Shown in pieces: positions 1-11,700 of a DNA stretch of 64,000 nt. The stretch is taken from the NCBI GenBank assembly GCA_000697665.1, contig KL197727.1:310001-374000 (forward strand), written 5' to 3'. Each line of letters starts with the position of its first letter. Within the stretch, counting starts at the first letter, position 1. Source of the DNA: Jaapia argillacea MUCL 33604. Lineage: Eukaryota > Basidiomycota > Agaricomycetes > Jaapiales > Jaapiaceae. The position numbers and the translations under genes are program-made. The notes below the pieces were generated by a model. That model did no database searches and was not told the DNA's origin. It saw only the letters and a list, made by a program, of their open reading frames with translations.

Positions 1-352
1 GAGTTAACACTGTATACTCGAATGGTGTTGACCCCGAGCTGTTGAAGGTAGGGCAAATCACGAGCACAGGATGTGCCATCAGCCAGCGGGTCGATGAAGC
101 TGTTAGGCTCGAGGAAAGGGTTGCTGGCACTGGCGACGACAGCACCTAATCAGGGGTCAGGAACGCCTGGAGAGGGAAGAGAGTGGAGGATGTCGTACCT
201 TGCTCCTGATAAGCAACACCCTTGATGTAAAACCTGTTTCCATCAGCGGTGTAGAGATATCTCCCGGCCCTGGTGACCTTGGAAATAGCAGACACGCCCG
301 ATAGGAGGGCAGCAGCGAGGGCCACAGCAGTGGCGCAGACGGTGGTCCGCAT
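1..352 (-). CDS. GH72 beta-1,3-glucanosyltransferase (GAS/GEL family), 5' part only
   Basis: Enzymes of this family cut and re-join beta-1,3-glucan chains at the outer face of the plasma membrane to elongate wall glucan, and are usually GPI-anchored. The ATG at 352 opens a signal peptide (Ala/Leu-rich core, cleavage probably after GVSA), followed by the start of the GH72 domain: [20 protein letters not shown]. An intron lies at 146-198 (GT at 198-197, AG at 147-146). Exon 2 continues in frame with [17 protein letters not shown] and [17 protein letters not shown], the typical beta-strand 2 region of GH72. The gene runs off the left edge, so the catalytic glutamates and the C-terminal half are outside the window. 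Family assignment is secure; the GAS/GEL subclass cannot be decided. Confidence 0.93.
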
Positions 353-1365
353 TATTTTGATGGAAGTACAGAAGGTAAAGGACTGGAAGGTAGGGTGGAC
401 TGAGGGAAAACGTTAGGAGAGAAAAGGAAAGACGACGGCGAGACACAAGGAGAAGCCTTGTAAAAACGTTGACGGTTGGTGGCTGTTTTCGGCTGACCTA
501 AACATAGTCCATTGATTTGTCCTGTCCGCAGCTCGGTTCTAAATCTAAACAGCATTTTACTCCGCGCCTGCAGGTCGTCCTCGCCGCTTCTAAGATCTAA
601 GAGCCCAGCAGTCTGCAGACTGTTTTTCCGACTACCAATTCCACACCCCCATGGGACGTCTGCCCTCGCGTCCCGCAGACACGCCGTTGAAGGGTCGGGC
701 AAGCTCAACCGTTTATTCGCCTGGACTGGTTCTTGGCTCGATCCCTGTCATCTCTTGGCAGCTCGGAATGTGGCGTTTTGTCGGGTATGAAACACAAGTA
801 GCCCCGAGTTCTCGATTTGAAGCTTTCGCGACCCCTGACAGCTGTTGCGCCAGGGCAATGCTCCAGTCGACTGTCGCCGACTTCCTTGCTCTACATACAG
901 TAGCATTCTCAACGGTGGCTTGCCTAAGCCGGATTTGTCTCGTCGTTTCCCGATTGCCTGCCCTTTGTTTGTCGACATCATGGGGGCTGAATCCCTGTTT
1001 AGATTCACCGCCTCCTGCTTCCACGCCGTTTCTGTTTGTCCCACCGTCCGCGGAGGTAGATATGCATGTGTTTGCCATTATTCTCTCTCACTCCATTCCT
1101 TATTTTTTGATCATTGCCGACGCGTTGACGGTTTGAGGATTGACTCATGGGAGCTGAGGCAACTGCGGATTTACACGTACATCCCAGCCGCCTCCTCTTC
1201 TGATCCACGTTACACCGACTTCCAGTGACATCACATTGTTCACCGCCTCTGAACGTTCCAATCGCCTCCCCGCAGGCGATGGTCTCCACCCTCCGTCTGG
1301 TGTCGTGGTATGACTCTCTCCACACGCTCACTGCACTTATAGACACCCGGGGTACAATTTACATC
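353..1365. other. intergenic, upstream of the GH72 gene and tRNA-Lys
   Basis: About 1 kb without a recognised gene. It should hold the GH72 promoter and 5' UTR (pyrimidine-rich on the GH72 strand near 360-450). The open frames here have no family resemblance and no believable splice structure. Confidence 0.6.
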
Positions 1366-1455
1366 GCCCGCCTAGCTCAATCGGATAGAGCGTCAGACTC
1401 TTACCTAGGCTTCTACGGCGATCTGAAGGCTGCGAGTTCGACCCTCGCGGTGGGC
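1366..1455 (+). tRNA. tRNA-Lys (anticodon CTT) with a 17-base intron
   Basis: The cloverleaf folds by eye. Acceptor stem GCCCGCC (1366-1372) pairs with GGTGGGC (1449-1455). D stem is GCTC/GAGC. Anticodon stem TCAGA/TCTGA encloses the loop CTCTTAA. T arm is GCGAG-TTCGACC-CTCGC. The loop reads CTT at 1400-1402. A 17-base intron at 1404-1420 sits after position 37, the canonical place for a nuclear tRNA intron. The mature body is 73 bases before CCA addition. Isotype was read from the anticodon and body, not from a covariance model. Confidence 0.95.
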
Positions 1456-1756
1456 TAGAAACACTTTTTGTGGTGAAGGAACAATGATTTTGTTATCGCA
1501 TAATTCTCCAATATTTCCCAGTTTCTATGAATTAACGTTGAAGAACCGGTGAAAGCGATGGAGAGTTCCTCTCCCCAGACCCACGGAAGCGCAGCGATTT
1601 CGGCATTTCATAGAATGTCGAGGACAGAACCAAGTCGTCTCATCAATTTCAAGATCATGTCATGGCCCAGTCGTACTCAAGTAGATTGTGAGAGTGGGGA
1701 ATCGCGGGAGCGTATTAGATTAGAGCAACCATCCATATATCTATCTATAGATTATT
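1456..1756. other. intergenic between tRNA-Lys and GGC1
   Basis: About 300 bases holding the 3' flanks of the tRNA (+) and GGC1 (-), which converge here. The Pol III stop for the tRNA is probably the T5 run in 'cactttttgt' just after 1455. Nothing else is seen. Confidence 0.5.
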
Positions 1757-2980
1757 CTAAACATAGTTGGCAAACAATGGTATCAGCGATTGTGCCAGGG
1801 TGTAGCTGAAGACGAGTTTGGGCCCGACGACCAAAATCTACAAAGGGTTCAGCGTCAGACAGAGACAAGTCAAGGAATATAGTCCATACCTTGGGTGTCA
1901 GCCCTTTGAACAGCGCCAGCGGACCCTCATTCTTCAACAAATCTTTGATGACTGTAACCCCGCTAACTTTATTCTCAAAGTTGGCATTTTGGATCCGAGT
2001 CTTCACTGTATCGAGTGGTGCTGCGACCGTGATGGAGGCGACCGCACCAGCGACAGAAGCGATGAAGTTTTGCGTCCAGGTGGCCTTCGAGTAGTCGGTC
2101 ACACCCAAGACGTATTCTTTTGTTACCGCCGAAGCACCGAATAGCTAGGAAAGTTGGCGTCAGCGCTGAAAGGACAAGACAAGGTTCCAAGGGGGAGTGC
2201 TTACAGAGAAACTACCTGGCGCATTCCTCGCCATGGTCCATCCCCAACCACGATACAGGGTCGTGCCCTCCTCCATGAATATCCGGATAGCACCACGTCC
2301 ACGGAAGGCCTCAGGGTTGACCTGTCGCTTAATCTTGAGCGCGTCTAAGGGAAGGAGCACCTAGAACAATGGTTAGTTTGCGAAAATCACAAGCGAATGT
2401 GTCCAACTTACAACTTCACCAATGCCAGTCAAGCTGATAACAAAATTTGAGTATCCAGATCGATATTTAAGGGCTCTTTCGACATACCTTCCAGCAGTTG
2501 CCTGCATCATCATCTTCCCCTTGCGTTCTCCAAATGTATTGGTGAACTCGGTCTTGTAATGCCGCGTAATCAAGTCGTTAAACCAGGGTTGACCACCGAA
2601 TTTGTAGACACGCTGAGCAACTTTGTAGCCCGCTGCGTATCCCAGACCAGGGAAGAGGGACATCATGCGACGGCCCAGGGTCGCAGTGGCCTGGTCACGA
2701 AAGATGACGGTCGAGAGAGACGCAGATCCCAACTAGCATCAAAGTTGATATATGGGCCTTCCGTTCACGACGAAGTGGAGACAAACCTTGGCCTTGTTAC
2801 TCATCAATCGTTTCGCGATCGTGTCCACTGGGTGGAAAATCAGGAGTTCGGCGATACCTGTAAATGTTCATTAGTACTCCAGTTGTTGGCATGCCAGTTG
2901 CGCTACGAACCTGAAGTGCCAGACCCCAGTACGCGGGCTGTACCAGACTCTTTGCCTTTGCCTGACATAGGAGGGGACAT
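1757..2980 (-). CDS. GGC1: Mitochondrial GTP/GDP carrier
   Basis: Inner-membrane carrier of the SLC25 family; yeast Ggc1 (Yhm1) exchanges GTP for GDP and affects mitochondrial iron and mtDNA upkeep. Seven exons fit without a frame problem: 2911-2980, 2787-2857, 2488-2732, 2412-2433, 2205-2360, 1890-2144 and 1757-1837, giving 299 residues, against about 300 in yeast. The three carrier signatures are present: FHPVDTIAKR, LLPLDALKIKR and AAPLDTVKTR. Ggc1-specific stretches are FPGLGYAAGYKVAQRVYK, GWGWTMARNAPGSF and the C-terminal GPKLVFSYTLAQSLIP. The start is the first ATG (2980); a second in-frame ATG lies at 2968. Other SLC25 members match poorly in these stretches. Confidence 0.93.
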
Positions 2981-3347
2981 CCTGGCTATCTGATGAGAAG
3001 GGGTAAACGGAAACCAGTCGTTTTTATGGGCAAGGGGGAGGAGGCAAAGAGTCTGAGCAACAGCGGATTGAGCGCAGAGCTTCCGAGGATTGCTTCAAAT
3101 TTTGGACTGAAGTCCGTTTTGGGGTAGCCTAGATGCATTCACGTGATCGGGACGCGTCGCGCTTTCGGCCGAGCACCAGGGTTAGTGAGTACCAGCTTAC
3201 CCTGCAGAACACAGACTGTCGCTGTATTGCATAGCTGCAGGGGATAGATGGAACGAGTGTCCGAGAGTGTCAAGTGGGGATTAATTCTCGCCCAAGAGCC
3301 AAGCGACAGATCTAGACGTATCAAGTATCATAATAATAAACTTTTCG
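2981..3347. other. intergenic: GGC1 upstream region
   Basis: Holds the GGC1 5' flank and the CBP3 3' flank. The palindrome TCACGTGA (3139-3146), about 160 bases upstream of the GGC1 ATG, contains a CACGTG E-box core that bHLH regulators could bind; its use is inferred only. No gene is seen. Confidence 0.45.
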
Positions 3348-4571
3348 TCACTGGCGCACTCGCCCGAATTTGAGCTTGCCAAGATGCTCATACTCCATTC
3401 CAGGTTTATGCGCAGACATCACTTTGTCATCGCCTATCTTCTCCAGCCTGACCAACTCCCTCCTAATATACACAACCAACGTCTCCATCAATTCGGGATA
3501 CGCGAGGTACTTGTCCGCCTCTTCCGGGAAGTAGTCGTGGACTCCCGATAAATCATCCTGGGACTCAGCTGCTCGAAGCTCGGTCTCGGATTTGAATGAT
3601 TTGGCCTTGCTGTCAGTGATGTTGATCGAACGCCGGAAAACAGGGTTCTCAGCTCCCTCGGACGGGGTGGGCAGCATAATCCCGTTTGCGCCCCTAGCAC
3701 CCAAAAGATTCCTCCAAATAGCACCTGCTAGCTCCGTATCACCCTTTGCCAGGCCAAGGTCTAAAGCCATCCCCATTCCTGCCCACTGTTCCCTGAAGAT
3801 TTTCATCTGCCTCGTGATCAATGTCTCCGGCGCATTTCCTTTGGGCCTTTTTCCCGTCTTGAGGTCACCTCCGTCGGGAACTTCTGCGACCTGGTCGGCT
3901 GGAATGTGATAGAATGTCGATGACGGTGGGGTGCGACCTGAGGCTGCGTATGATACAGGTTGTAGTAATGCTCGCATACGGTCCTCGACGTCAAGGAAGA
4001 AGTGATCGATGAGCCCTTGGACATAGTACTGTCCATGTGAAGGTGGGAGGGCACGAAATCGGACGGTGAGAAGCCAAACGTGTAGATTGGTGACGGTGAA
4101 CCACGACTGGAAGGTAGGGGGCAGGTCACATTCTGAATCGAGAAAAAAGTGAGTAAAGTTCTGAGGGCAGAGGGGGAACATGGCATGGACCAAGTGACAA
4201 CCAACGCGGAGAACAAGCTAATGATTGAGCGAGATTCACGCACCGTGTTGCCAGAAATCGCGCTCCTCATCCGCTCGGACCGTGCACAAGCGTTGGTAGA
4301 GGACGTTGGCCCGCCTCGCAGCGGACTGCTTCGGACTATCGTATCCGAGTAGCCTAATGAATTGCAAGAAGACTGACATCGCAAGGGGCGATCCCTTGAC
4401 TGTTTTTGTGAGCCATGACTGCTGTCGAGGAATTGTCGCAAGTGGTGAAGTTTTTGCTGGCTCTTTTGGAGATTTCTGCCTCGGACTTTGCGTACTTAGG
4501 GAGCGAGGGTGGATTTGTGTGAACCGAGGGATTCGAGGTGGGTGGACGAGCCGTGAAGAACGAGGCAACAT
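3348..4571 (-). CDS. CBP3: Ubiquinol-cytochrome c reductase assembly chaperone (Cbp3/UQCC1 family)
   Basis: Cbp3 works with Cbp6 at the mitochondrial ribosome exit in cytochrome b synthesis and complex III assembly. Two exons (4244-4571 and 3348-4132) give 370 residues. The first about 60 residues are basic and Ser/Pro-rich with no acidic cluster, as expected of a matrix-targeting sequence. The family core follows: LYQRLCTVRADEERDFWQH spliced to ECDLPPTFQSWFTVTNLHVW, then LTVRFRALP and GLIDHFFLDVEDRMR. A poorly conserved middle precedes a second helical block (MKIFREQWAGMGMALDLGLA) and a variable tail. The fungal protein is typically 300-400 residues. The assignment rests on the Ubiq_cyt_C_chap core and is firm. 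Confidence 0.92.
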
Positions 4572-4888
4572 GTGGAAAGGGTGAACGAATGTGCAAGAGT
4601 TGGTGTGCTGGAGCCAGACGCGTCGGGAGACAATTCTGACGTCGGGTCGCGATCGGAGGGCTACCTCCGCTGCTGATCACCACCGACATCGTATAGAATA
4701 ATCCAAAAAATAGTTGAATACATAGAGCATCAATATATGTTACATCTATCAGCTCCTCGTCAAGTAATCGTAATGTCCATGACTGTCGCTGCAGTTTTCG
4801 TTGAATCGTATGGTCGTTCCGGATATAACAGGTATGAACAGTATTCGGTATTTTCAGTATACGATGAAACCAGCATCGCCGACATGAC
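4572..4888. other. intergenic: CBP3 upstream region
   Basis: About 315 bases between the CBP3 start and the stop of the Sur7-like gene, both on the minus strand. It is AT-richer around 4690-4790. No gene or clear motif is seen. Confidence 0.5.
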
Positions 4889-5986
4889 TCATCCACGGTA
4901 TGTGCAGGACCTGAACCACGATGAGTTGTGAAGATGGGTGAAAAATGGGAAATAGTCACTTACACAAGCATGTATGGGATGAAAGCGAGGACAAGACAAG
5001 CCCAAGCTATCCAAGCCAGGTAGATGCCGGTCCCCATGGTCACCGCAAATCCGAGGGGTATCGAACTAGGTGGGGTTCCGACGACGAACGCATTGATACT
5101 CTCAGTTTTCTTCACGATCGAAGTCCAGATCGCGGCGCCAACTAGAACCAGAATAGTGCTTAGGAGGGAGAAGACAGTAGCGGCAAGGAAGGTGACGGTG
5201 TGCCTCGTCAGCCCACTGCGATTGGAAAGAATTGAGTACATGATCAAGGTATTAAGCAGAACCAACGTACAGAACGAATGCCAGTGCCGTTGTTATCGTC
5301 CCAATTAGCAGCAAGTAGTACGCGGAGTTCGATAAGCTGCCCAATGTACCCGAGTCTCGGAATGTAGCATCGCCGGGGATGATGGCATTAGTGAAGGCGG
5401 AGTAATTGGCTGCCATGTCGTTTGTGATCGCATCGTACGGTGTGAATCGGTATCCGGCAGAGGAGTTGGAACATATTCCTTCATGGGGTACAACATATGC
5501 ACAGTGGGAGTACATGCCCCACTCGTACAATTGCCGCAGCCCATCCTGTGCCTCGAGGGGCAGTGATGCGTTGGATGTGTACAGCCCTTGGATGGGGTCT
5601 CCAAACGCTTGCGCCAAAGCCTCGCTAGGAACGGTAAGGCAAGTATCATGTGTAATCGGGGTGGGCGCTCACCCATATGTCGACACGTTGATCTTCACCT
5701 AAGTAGAGTTACTCGGTTAATCCGACGGCCGTAACTGAAACTGAAGGACCAATCACCATCGCGATACTTCGAGGGAGCGAGGACGTATTAATTTGTCCAA
5801 GCTGAAGGGTTCAAGATAAGATTCCCCGAAGCATATCACCAGAAGGCTACCAAACACTTACCTGCATGAATATTAACAGGAACAAGGCTGCTAGCCTTGG
5901 AACTCAATCAACACGCGGATCCATTGGAGGTGAATGGATCCTTACGAGAAGAAGGACCCAAGACCGACGCATATTTCTCCTCGCAT
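4889..5986 (-). CDS. Sur7/PalI-like four-span membrane protein
   Basis: A small first exon (5946-5986, opening MRGEICVGL) splices to exon 2 (5862-5895), giving the first membrane span SLAALFLLIFMQ; no other start keeps this span in frame. The extracellular loop carries the Sur7/PalI-type pattern WGMYSHCAY...GICSNSSAGYRF (Gly-x-Tyr-x-x-Cys plus a second Cys). Three more spans follow: YYLLLIGTITTALAFVLYV, FLAATVFSLLSTILVLVG and IYLAWIAWACLVLAFIPYML. The last short exon ends at a TGA at 4889-4891. Sur7 proteins organise eisosome/MCC patches and PalI/Rim9 proteins take part in ambient pH sensing; which role applies cannot be told. It is divergent to ATG26 with 318 bases between the ATGs. Confidence 0.8.
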
Positions 5987-6304
5987 GGTATCGCAATTAG
6001 AGGGTCAGTTGAGAGTAGGAAAGCAAGTGCAGAAATCGTTTGGAGAAGCCGCAGCGAGCATGAAGCATGGACAGCCCGGGCCAAGAGAACGCGTTTGCAA
6101 CATGGTCACGATTATTTATCTTTCCCACGGTCATCAGAGCCAAAATACTTCGCACGCCGCGACCGCCATACGCGGACACCTCGCCCAATCACCCCGAGCT
6201 TCCCTCTGGCTTTGCAACTACTACCACCTTGTCCGCAGTCGTTTCAGATACGCCCTGCCTCCTTGCGCCCCGTATATCGTGGATAACTTCAACGGTGGGC
6301 AAAG
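5987..6304. promoter_or_regulatory. divergent promoter region (Sur7-like / ATG26)
   Basis: These 318 bases separate the two divergent start codons, so both promoters must lie here or overlap the 5' UTRs. No TATA box or other clear element was recognised. Confidence 0.5.
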
Positions 6305-9300
6305 ATGAGCACTCCAGAGGCTTCCATGGTGGAGGAAAGGGTCGAGGACCTAGCTGGGTCGAAGAGCATTGTAAAGCGTGCTGTGGACCGTCTTGGCCGC
6401 AGTAAGTCCACGGGAAAGCAACCACCGGCACCACCGAAACCTTCATCAAACGCAAATCCGAGACGCATTTTCAGCTTGAATCGCAAGGGAAAGAGCAAAG
6501 AGGAGGCAAACGGCCAAGATGCTGTGAACAATGATGGTGAGAGTCCCCCCCACACCCGTTGGTGCTCCGACGTCTTAAACACGAGCCGTGGTATTCAGGA
6601 TCAGATTTCTCTCAATCCCTTTCATCCGTCACTGTTCAATCCCCATCAGACGATTCCCCATTTATTAGACCACCTTCCCCTTCTGTCCCCCCTTCAAGAC
6701 CCTCTTTGCAGAGTTTCCGTGGAGAAGGCTCGGTAAGTTCCCTCCACCTGTCTAGTATGCCTGATTCGAGATGGGAAATGTAGATGCGCGCAGGAACCCA
6801 AACACTTATCCAAGCCCTTCAAAGTATCCCTTGGGCTGACGATCAGGATAACGACGACGAAATAGTCAACCATAACATATCTGCGGCTGAGATCGAAAGT
6901 GATGAAGAGGACAAGCCCAGTGAGCACCCATATTCAGCTGACCATCCCATCCACTCATCGTCCCTGAGGCGTCCAATTGTCCTCTTCCTTACACACTATC
7001 CACCGGCCAATGGCGCGATCTCGTCGGGCGGGAACAAATCTCAAGGCCGTGTTTAATGGATCTGATACCTCTGAACCCTCTGACGACGAACAAGAACCAG
7101 ATCAAATTTATACTTCGGAACCAGAAGACACAGACTTCGAAGTAGCTACGCCTCGCATCCCGGACCACACACGCACGACCTCTAATCCAGAAGGACGTAA
7201 TACGATCCCTTCACGGTCCATCCATGGGCGCATGGGATCACATTCAACGGTCATGACTCGTACTGGCAGCATGGCGACTGTTCGCTTGCAGCGTAGGGCT
7301 CGTTTGGCAGACAAGTTGAGGGAAGTCTTTGATTTAGATGGAATCGAAGAGGTTATCTCAGGTATGTTTGTCTTGTCTCCCTTCCTTTTTCTCCCATTAA
7401 ATATCCCATAGAAATGCCCTGCTGGCTTCTACGATCGGTCTGTGAGTACAATGCCTACGCATCATTGCTCTCAGAGTCTCCCAGAGCTGATCTTTCGCAG
7501 TGTTGCAGGGATATATGTATTTAACTAACTCCTACCTCTGCTTCTTCGCCCACATGCCTGCCAGAGAAGTCCGTCCACTTTCCCCCAGACTCATTTCATG
7601 CTAAATAGTGTACAGGATCAAGTCTTGAAGTCTGGTTCCCTGCACAAGAAAGCCCAGCGAACAAAGAGGTGGATCAAACACTGGTTTGTGTTGAAGAATG
7701 ACGTCTTATCCTGGTATCAATCTTCTTCCGTGAGATTGACTTCTATTTTACGTTTGATTTTACCATCTCATACATCCTCACAGGACCCTTACTTCCCACA
7801 TGGTATGGTCGACCTGCGGTATGCAATGTCGTGCGAACACGCGAGCGAGAAAGAGTTCCGTATTAGAACAAACGAGAAGACCATCATTCTCGCGGCTGAC
7901 TCGATACCAAGCCGTGACGAGTGGGTTAAGGCCATACGCAAGGTCATGTTTAAAGCCCAGAACCGGGGTGATAGTGTGAAGGTAGCTTGCTAGGTTTTCC
8001 CATCTGAACCATCAACTCATGACTCGCGTTGAATAGATCGCCATTCCATACTCTGCTATCATTGATGTGGAAAAGTCAGCGGCCATTGATTTCAGCGAAA
8101 CGATAGAAGTCAAGGTCCTTGATAAGGATGAAAACTATGCTGTCGATTCTTACTTTTTCGCCTACTTCCACGAGTTGCCTGTAGCCCTCGACCAGATCCG
8201 CGATGCCGTTCGCAATAATCGCGCGGTTTCTCAGACCTCCTCACCTCTCCCCGTCATGGACACGACAACGCCTCGGGTTTCCACTGCACTTCCAGTTGGC
8301 CCAACCCATCCAACTACTGAACGAGCCCAGACCGTTCCAACCCCAGATACTCCGAGGGCTTCGGCCTTTCGGTTGGCATCTCTTTGGCGCCCATTCCAGG
8401 ATTCTCCACCTATTCATCGTGCTACCAGCGCCCCAACTCCCGAACGTCCCGAGGAGAACGAGGAGTTTACCCACATATCCAAACGAACCTCATTCATACC
8501 CCACACTAGTTCACCTGATGATTTGACACATGCTGAGTCCAGTGATTCCAGCCTTGCTCGTCCCTCGACAGACAACAACACCCCCAAATTGCATCCTTCT
8601 GTTCTGAGTGTCACAGACCACACGTATCCTCCCCAAACCACTCCTGGGTTTTACGATTTGCCATCCAAGGATAGTTCCAGTAGTTCATGGGGTGTGCCGA
8701 CATGGTTGAGGGTGCCCTCACGCAAAGTGTTTACTGCTCCCTTTGGCAGTTCGTCAACCACAGAGCATGGTAGTACCGTACCCATTGCTTCTGTCACGGA
8801 GATTTATTCTACAAACGAGTCTCCAACCAGCAGTAACCAGAGTGGGGAAACTGGCTTCAGCGTTCTGGATGTTCCCGATGCAACAATTGACGCTGCAATA
8901 ACTGCCAAATTTCGCGCTGCTTTTGCTTTGGATGACAAGGAGGTTCTGCTTGGGTGTATGCTATGAATATCTTTTAATTATCTTTCGCTTATCTTACTGG
9001 CATTCTCCAGACTTCCCAGGTTACATATATCGCCTCCTTCCTGTATACGGACGCCTCTACATTTCGACCAATTTCTTCTGTTTCAAGTCCAGTGGTCCAT
9101 TAGCCTCGAGGACCCGTGTACGTATCATCCATATCTCGGGATGCTGTCTTTTGTTCACTTGATTTGCAGATGATGCTGCCTATACGTGATGTTCTGGCCA
9201 CTGAGAAATCCAAGGCTTTCCATTTCGGGCACTTTGGGCTGGTTATCATTGTAAAGGGCCACGAGGAGCTTTTCTTTGAGTTTGGCCTCGAAGAGCGCAG

Positions 9301-11575
9301 GGTGTCCTTCATTCATCTCCTGAAGCGACAGATGGAAGATTCCCAGAGACGATTGGCAAATGGTGAATCGCCAACCCCAGGGCGGCGTGAAGCGTCAATT
9401 CTGGAGGCCTTCGATTCAAGAACGTCACTTGTCCGTGCAAACGAACCGAAACCACCTCCGGAGTCAATGACAGAATCGCTCCCTGCGATTATGTTCACCT
9501 CGGCGTCTTCGACATTCTTGACTTTCAAGCCGACAAAGTCACTCCATTTCACCTTTTTAACGATTGGATCAAGAGGCGATGTTCAACCCTACATTGCACT
9601 TGCGAAGGGTCTCAAGGCAGATGGTCATCGTGTCAGAATCGCCACACACGGCGAGTTCAAGCAATGGATAGAAGCCGTAAGCGCAATTTCTTTCCGTTGC
9701 ACAACGCCAACTCACCGAGGTACAGCATGGGATCGAATTCGGATATGTTGGTGGTGATCCAGCCGAATTGATGCGCATATGTGTCGAGAACGGGACCTTT
9801 ACCGTGTCCTTCCTCAAGGAGGGCCTTATGAAGGTTCGTGTCCCTAATTATCCATCCTATCTGATCCCGACGACGTATGTTCTTTGAAGTTCCGAGGGTG
9901 GATAGACGACCTATTGAAGACCTCTTGGGAAGCTTGTCAAGGTACTGATGTCTTAGTAGAAAGTCCTAGTGCAATGGCAGGCTATCACATTGCTGAGGCC
10001 CTGAAGATACCGTATTTCCGCGCTTTCACTATGACATGGTCACGAACAAGGTATTAGCATGATTTAACTTTATTGACTTCATCCTCACGTCGGTTTAGGG
10101 CGTATCCCCATGCTTTCGCTGTGCCTGAACATAAGGTAAGCTGAATACCGCTGGAGTCTTTCACACCGCTTATATACGTAGATGGGAGGGGGTTATAATT
10201 ACATGGTACGTATGCTGCGTTATACTTCCATGTAGATGCTCGTTCTTCTGACTCTCCCTTAGTCGTATGTCATGTTCGATCAAGTGTTCTGGCGCGCAAT
10301 ATCTGGCCAGATCAATCGCTGGAGGCGAAACCAGCTGGGCCTTGCCAGTACAAACCTGGACCGCATGGAACCGCACAAGATTCCCTTTCTCTACAACTTT
10401 AGTCCTGTCGTAGTCCCTCCGCCATTGGATTGGCCGGAGTGGATTCGTGTGACTGGTAAAGGGATTGTTGACTGTCGCAGAGCTATCTCTCACTATTCTC
10501 CAACAGGTTACTGGTTCCTCGACGATGCCGAAGTTGGCTCGAAGACATGGGATCCACCACCTTCACTTGTCAAATTTATCGATTCAGCCCACAACTCGGG
10601 AAAGAAGGTCGTTTACATCGGTTTTGGAAGCATAGTCGTCTCCGATCCCAAAGCTATGACTCACTGCGTCGTTGAAGCAATCGTGCGCAGTGGTGTCCAT
10701 GCCATCCTCTCAAAAGGATGGTCAGATCGTCTTCACAAGACCGGCTCCGAAGTGTCAAAGCCAGAGGAGCCACTGCCTGAACAAATATATCCAATCAATT
10801 CCCTTCCCCACGACTGGCTATTCAACCGAATTGATGCTGCTTGCCATCACGGTGGTGCCGGTACAACAGGCGCAAGTCTTCGTGGTATGTACTGTCTCGT
10901 GTCTTTCTTTCGTTTCCTCATAGTGGACATGTTTCCCAGCCGGCATTCCAACTATCATCAAGCCTTTCTTTGGAGATCAATTCTTTTGGGCTGATCGCGT
11001 AGAAGCTCTTGGCGTCGGATCTGGCGTCCGCAAACTGACTGTGGAAGGACTCACCGAAGCCCTCGTAGCCGCAACAACGGACCCGAAACAAATCGCTCGT
11101 GCAAAGATATTAGGAGAGGAGATCCGCGCAGTACGTTTACTGTCGGTCTCTCCAGACCAACGCTAACTTTATCATACTCTAGGAGAAAGGTGTAGCAACC
11201 GCGATTGAAGCCATATACCGAGATCTGGAGTACGCTCGCTCACTGATCAAACGAGGCGCGCCCGAGGATGTTGTTCCAGATGTTGAGAACACCGCCCTCA
11301 GAGATAGTCAGGACTCTACGCCTCAATCAACTCTCGAGAGGCCTGGAACAGGTGATAGCTCCAGCGAGCGTGCCAGCGAAGATTGGAGTGTCATCTCCGA
11401 ACATGAAGGCCAGCGACGAACCTCGTTTGGTTCACGCCAGAGCGAGATCAAAGCCGACCAGACAGCGGCAAAGCGTAGCAGCTTGTCTGCTGCCGTCCTA
11501 TCCGTTTTTCCAACTGGCCTGACGATAGGTTCACCTCTCAGCTCTCCTCGGTCACCCTCAAGACCTCGCACATAA
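6305..11575 (+). CDS. ATG26: UDP-glucose:sterol 3-beta-glucosyltransferase (Atg26/Ugt51)
   Basis: Transfers glucose from UDP-glucose to ergosterol; in some yeasts it is also needed for selective autophagy of peroxisomes. The gene has many short introns, the first at 6537 after AATGATG. Domain order is that of Atg26. An acidic, Ser-rich N-terminus is followed by half of a GRAM domain ([19 protein letters not shown]), which is interrupted by a PH domain ([20 protein letters not shown]...[10 protein letters not shown]). A low-complexity linker comes next, then a second GRAM ([19 protein letters not shown]), then the GT1 domain from [20 protein letters not shown] through [10 protein letters not shown] to the UDP-sugar motif [16 protein letters not shown]...[14 protein letters not shown] Ser-rich tail ends at TAA 11573-11575. 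Length is roughly 1,400 residues, normal for fungi. No defect was seen. Confidence 0.95.
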
Positions 11576-11700
11576 TGGCTTTGGTCGTCGTAGGCTCGGA
11601 CGATATCCCTAGAATTTCCTGTTCTGTGTCATCATTTCCCTACTTGTAACGACCACCACCTCAGGTGTATATATGCCCTAGATATAGTGTAATACCCGCT

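Noticed and set aside
5890-5990. Start of the Sur7-like gene directly before the first membrane span
   Set aside because: An in-frame stop sits just upstream; a short first exon (MRGEICVGL...) with a 50-base intron gives the right phase and a family-like start.
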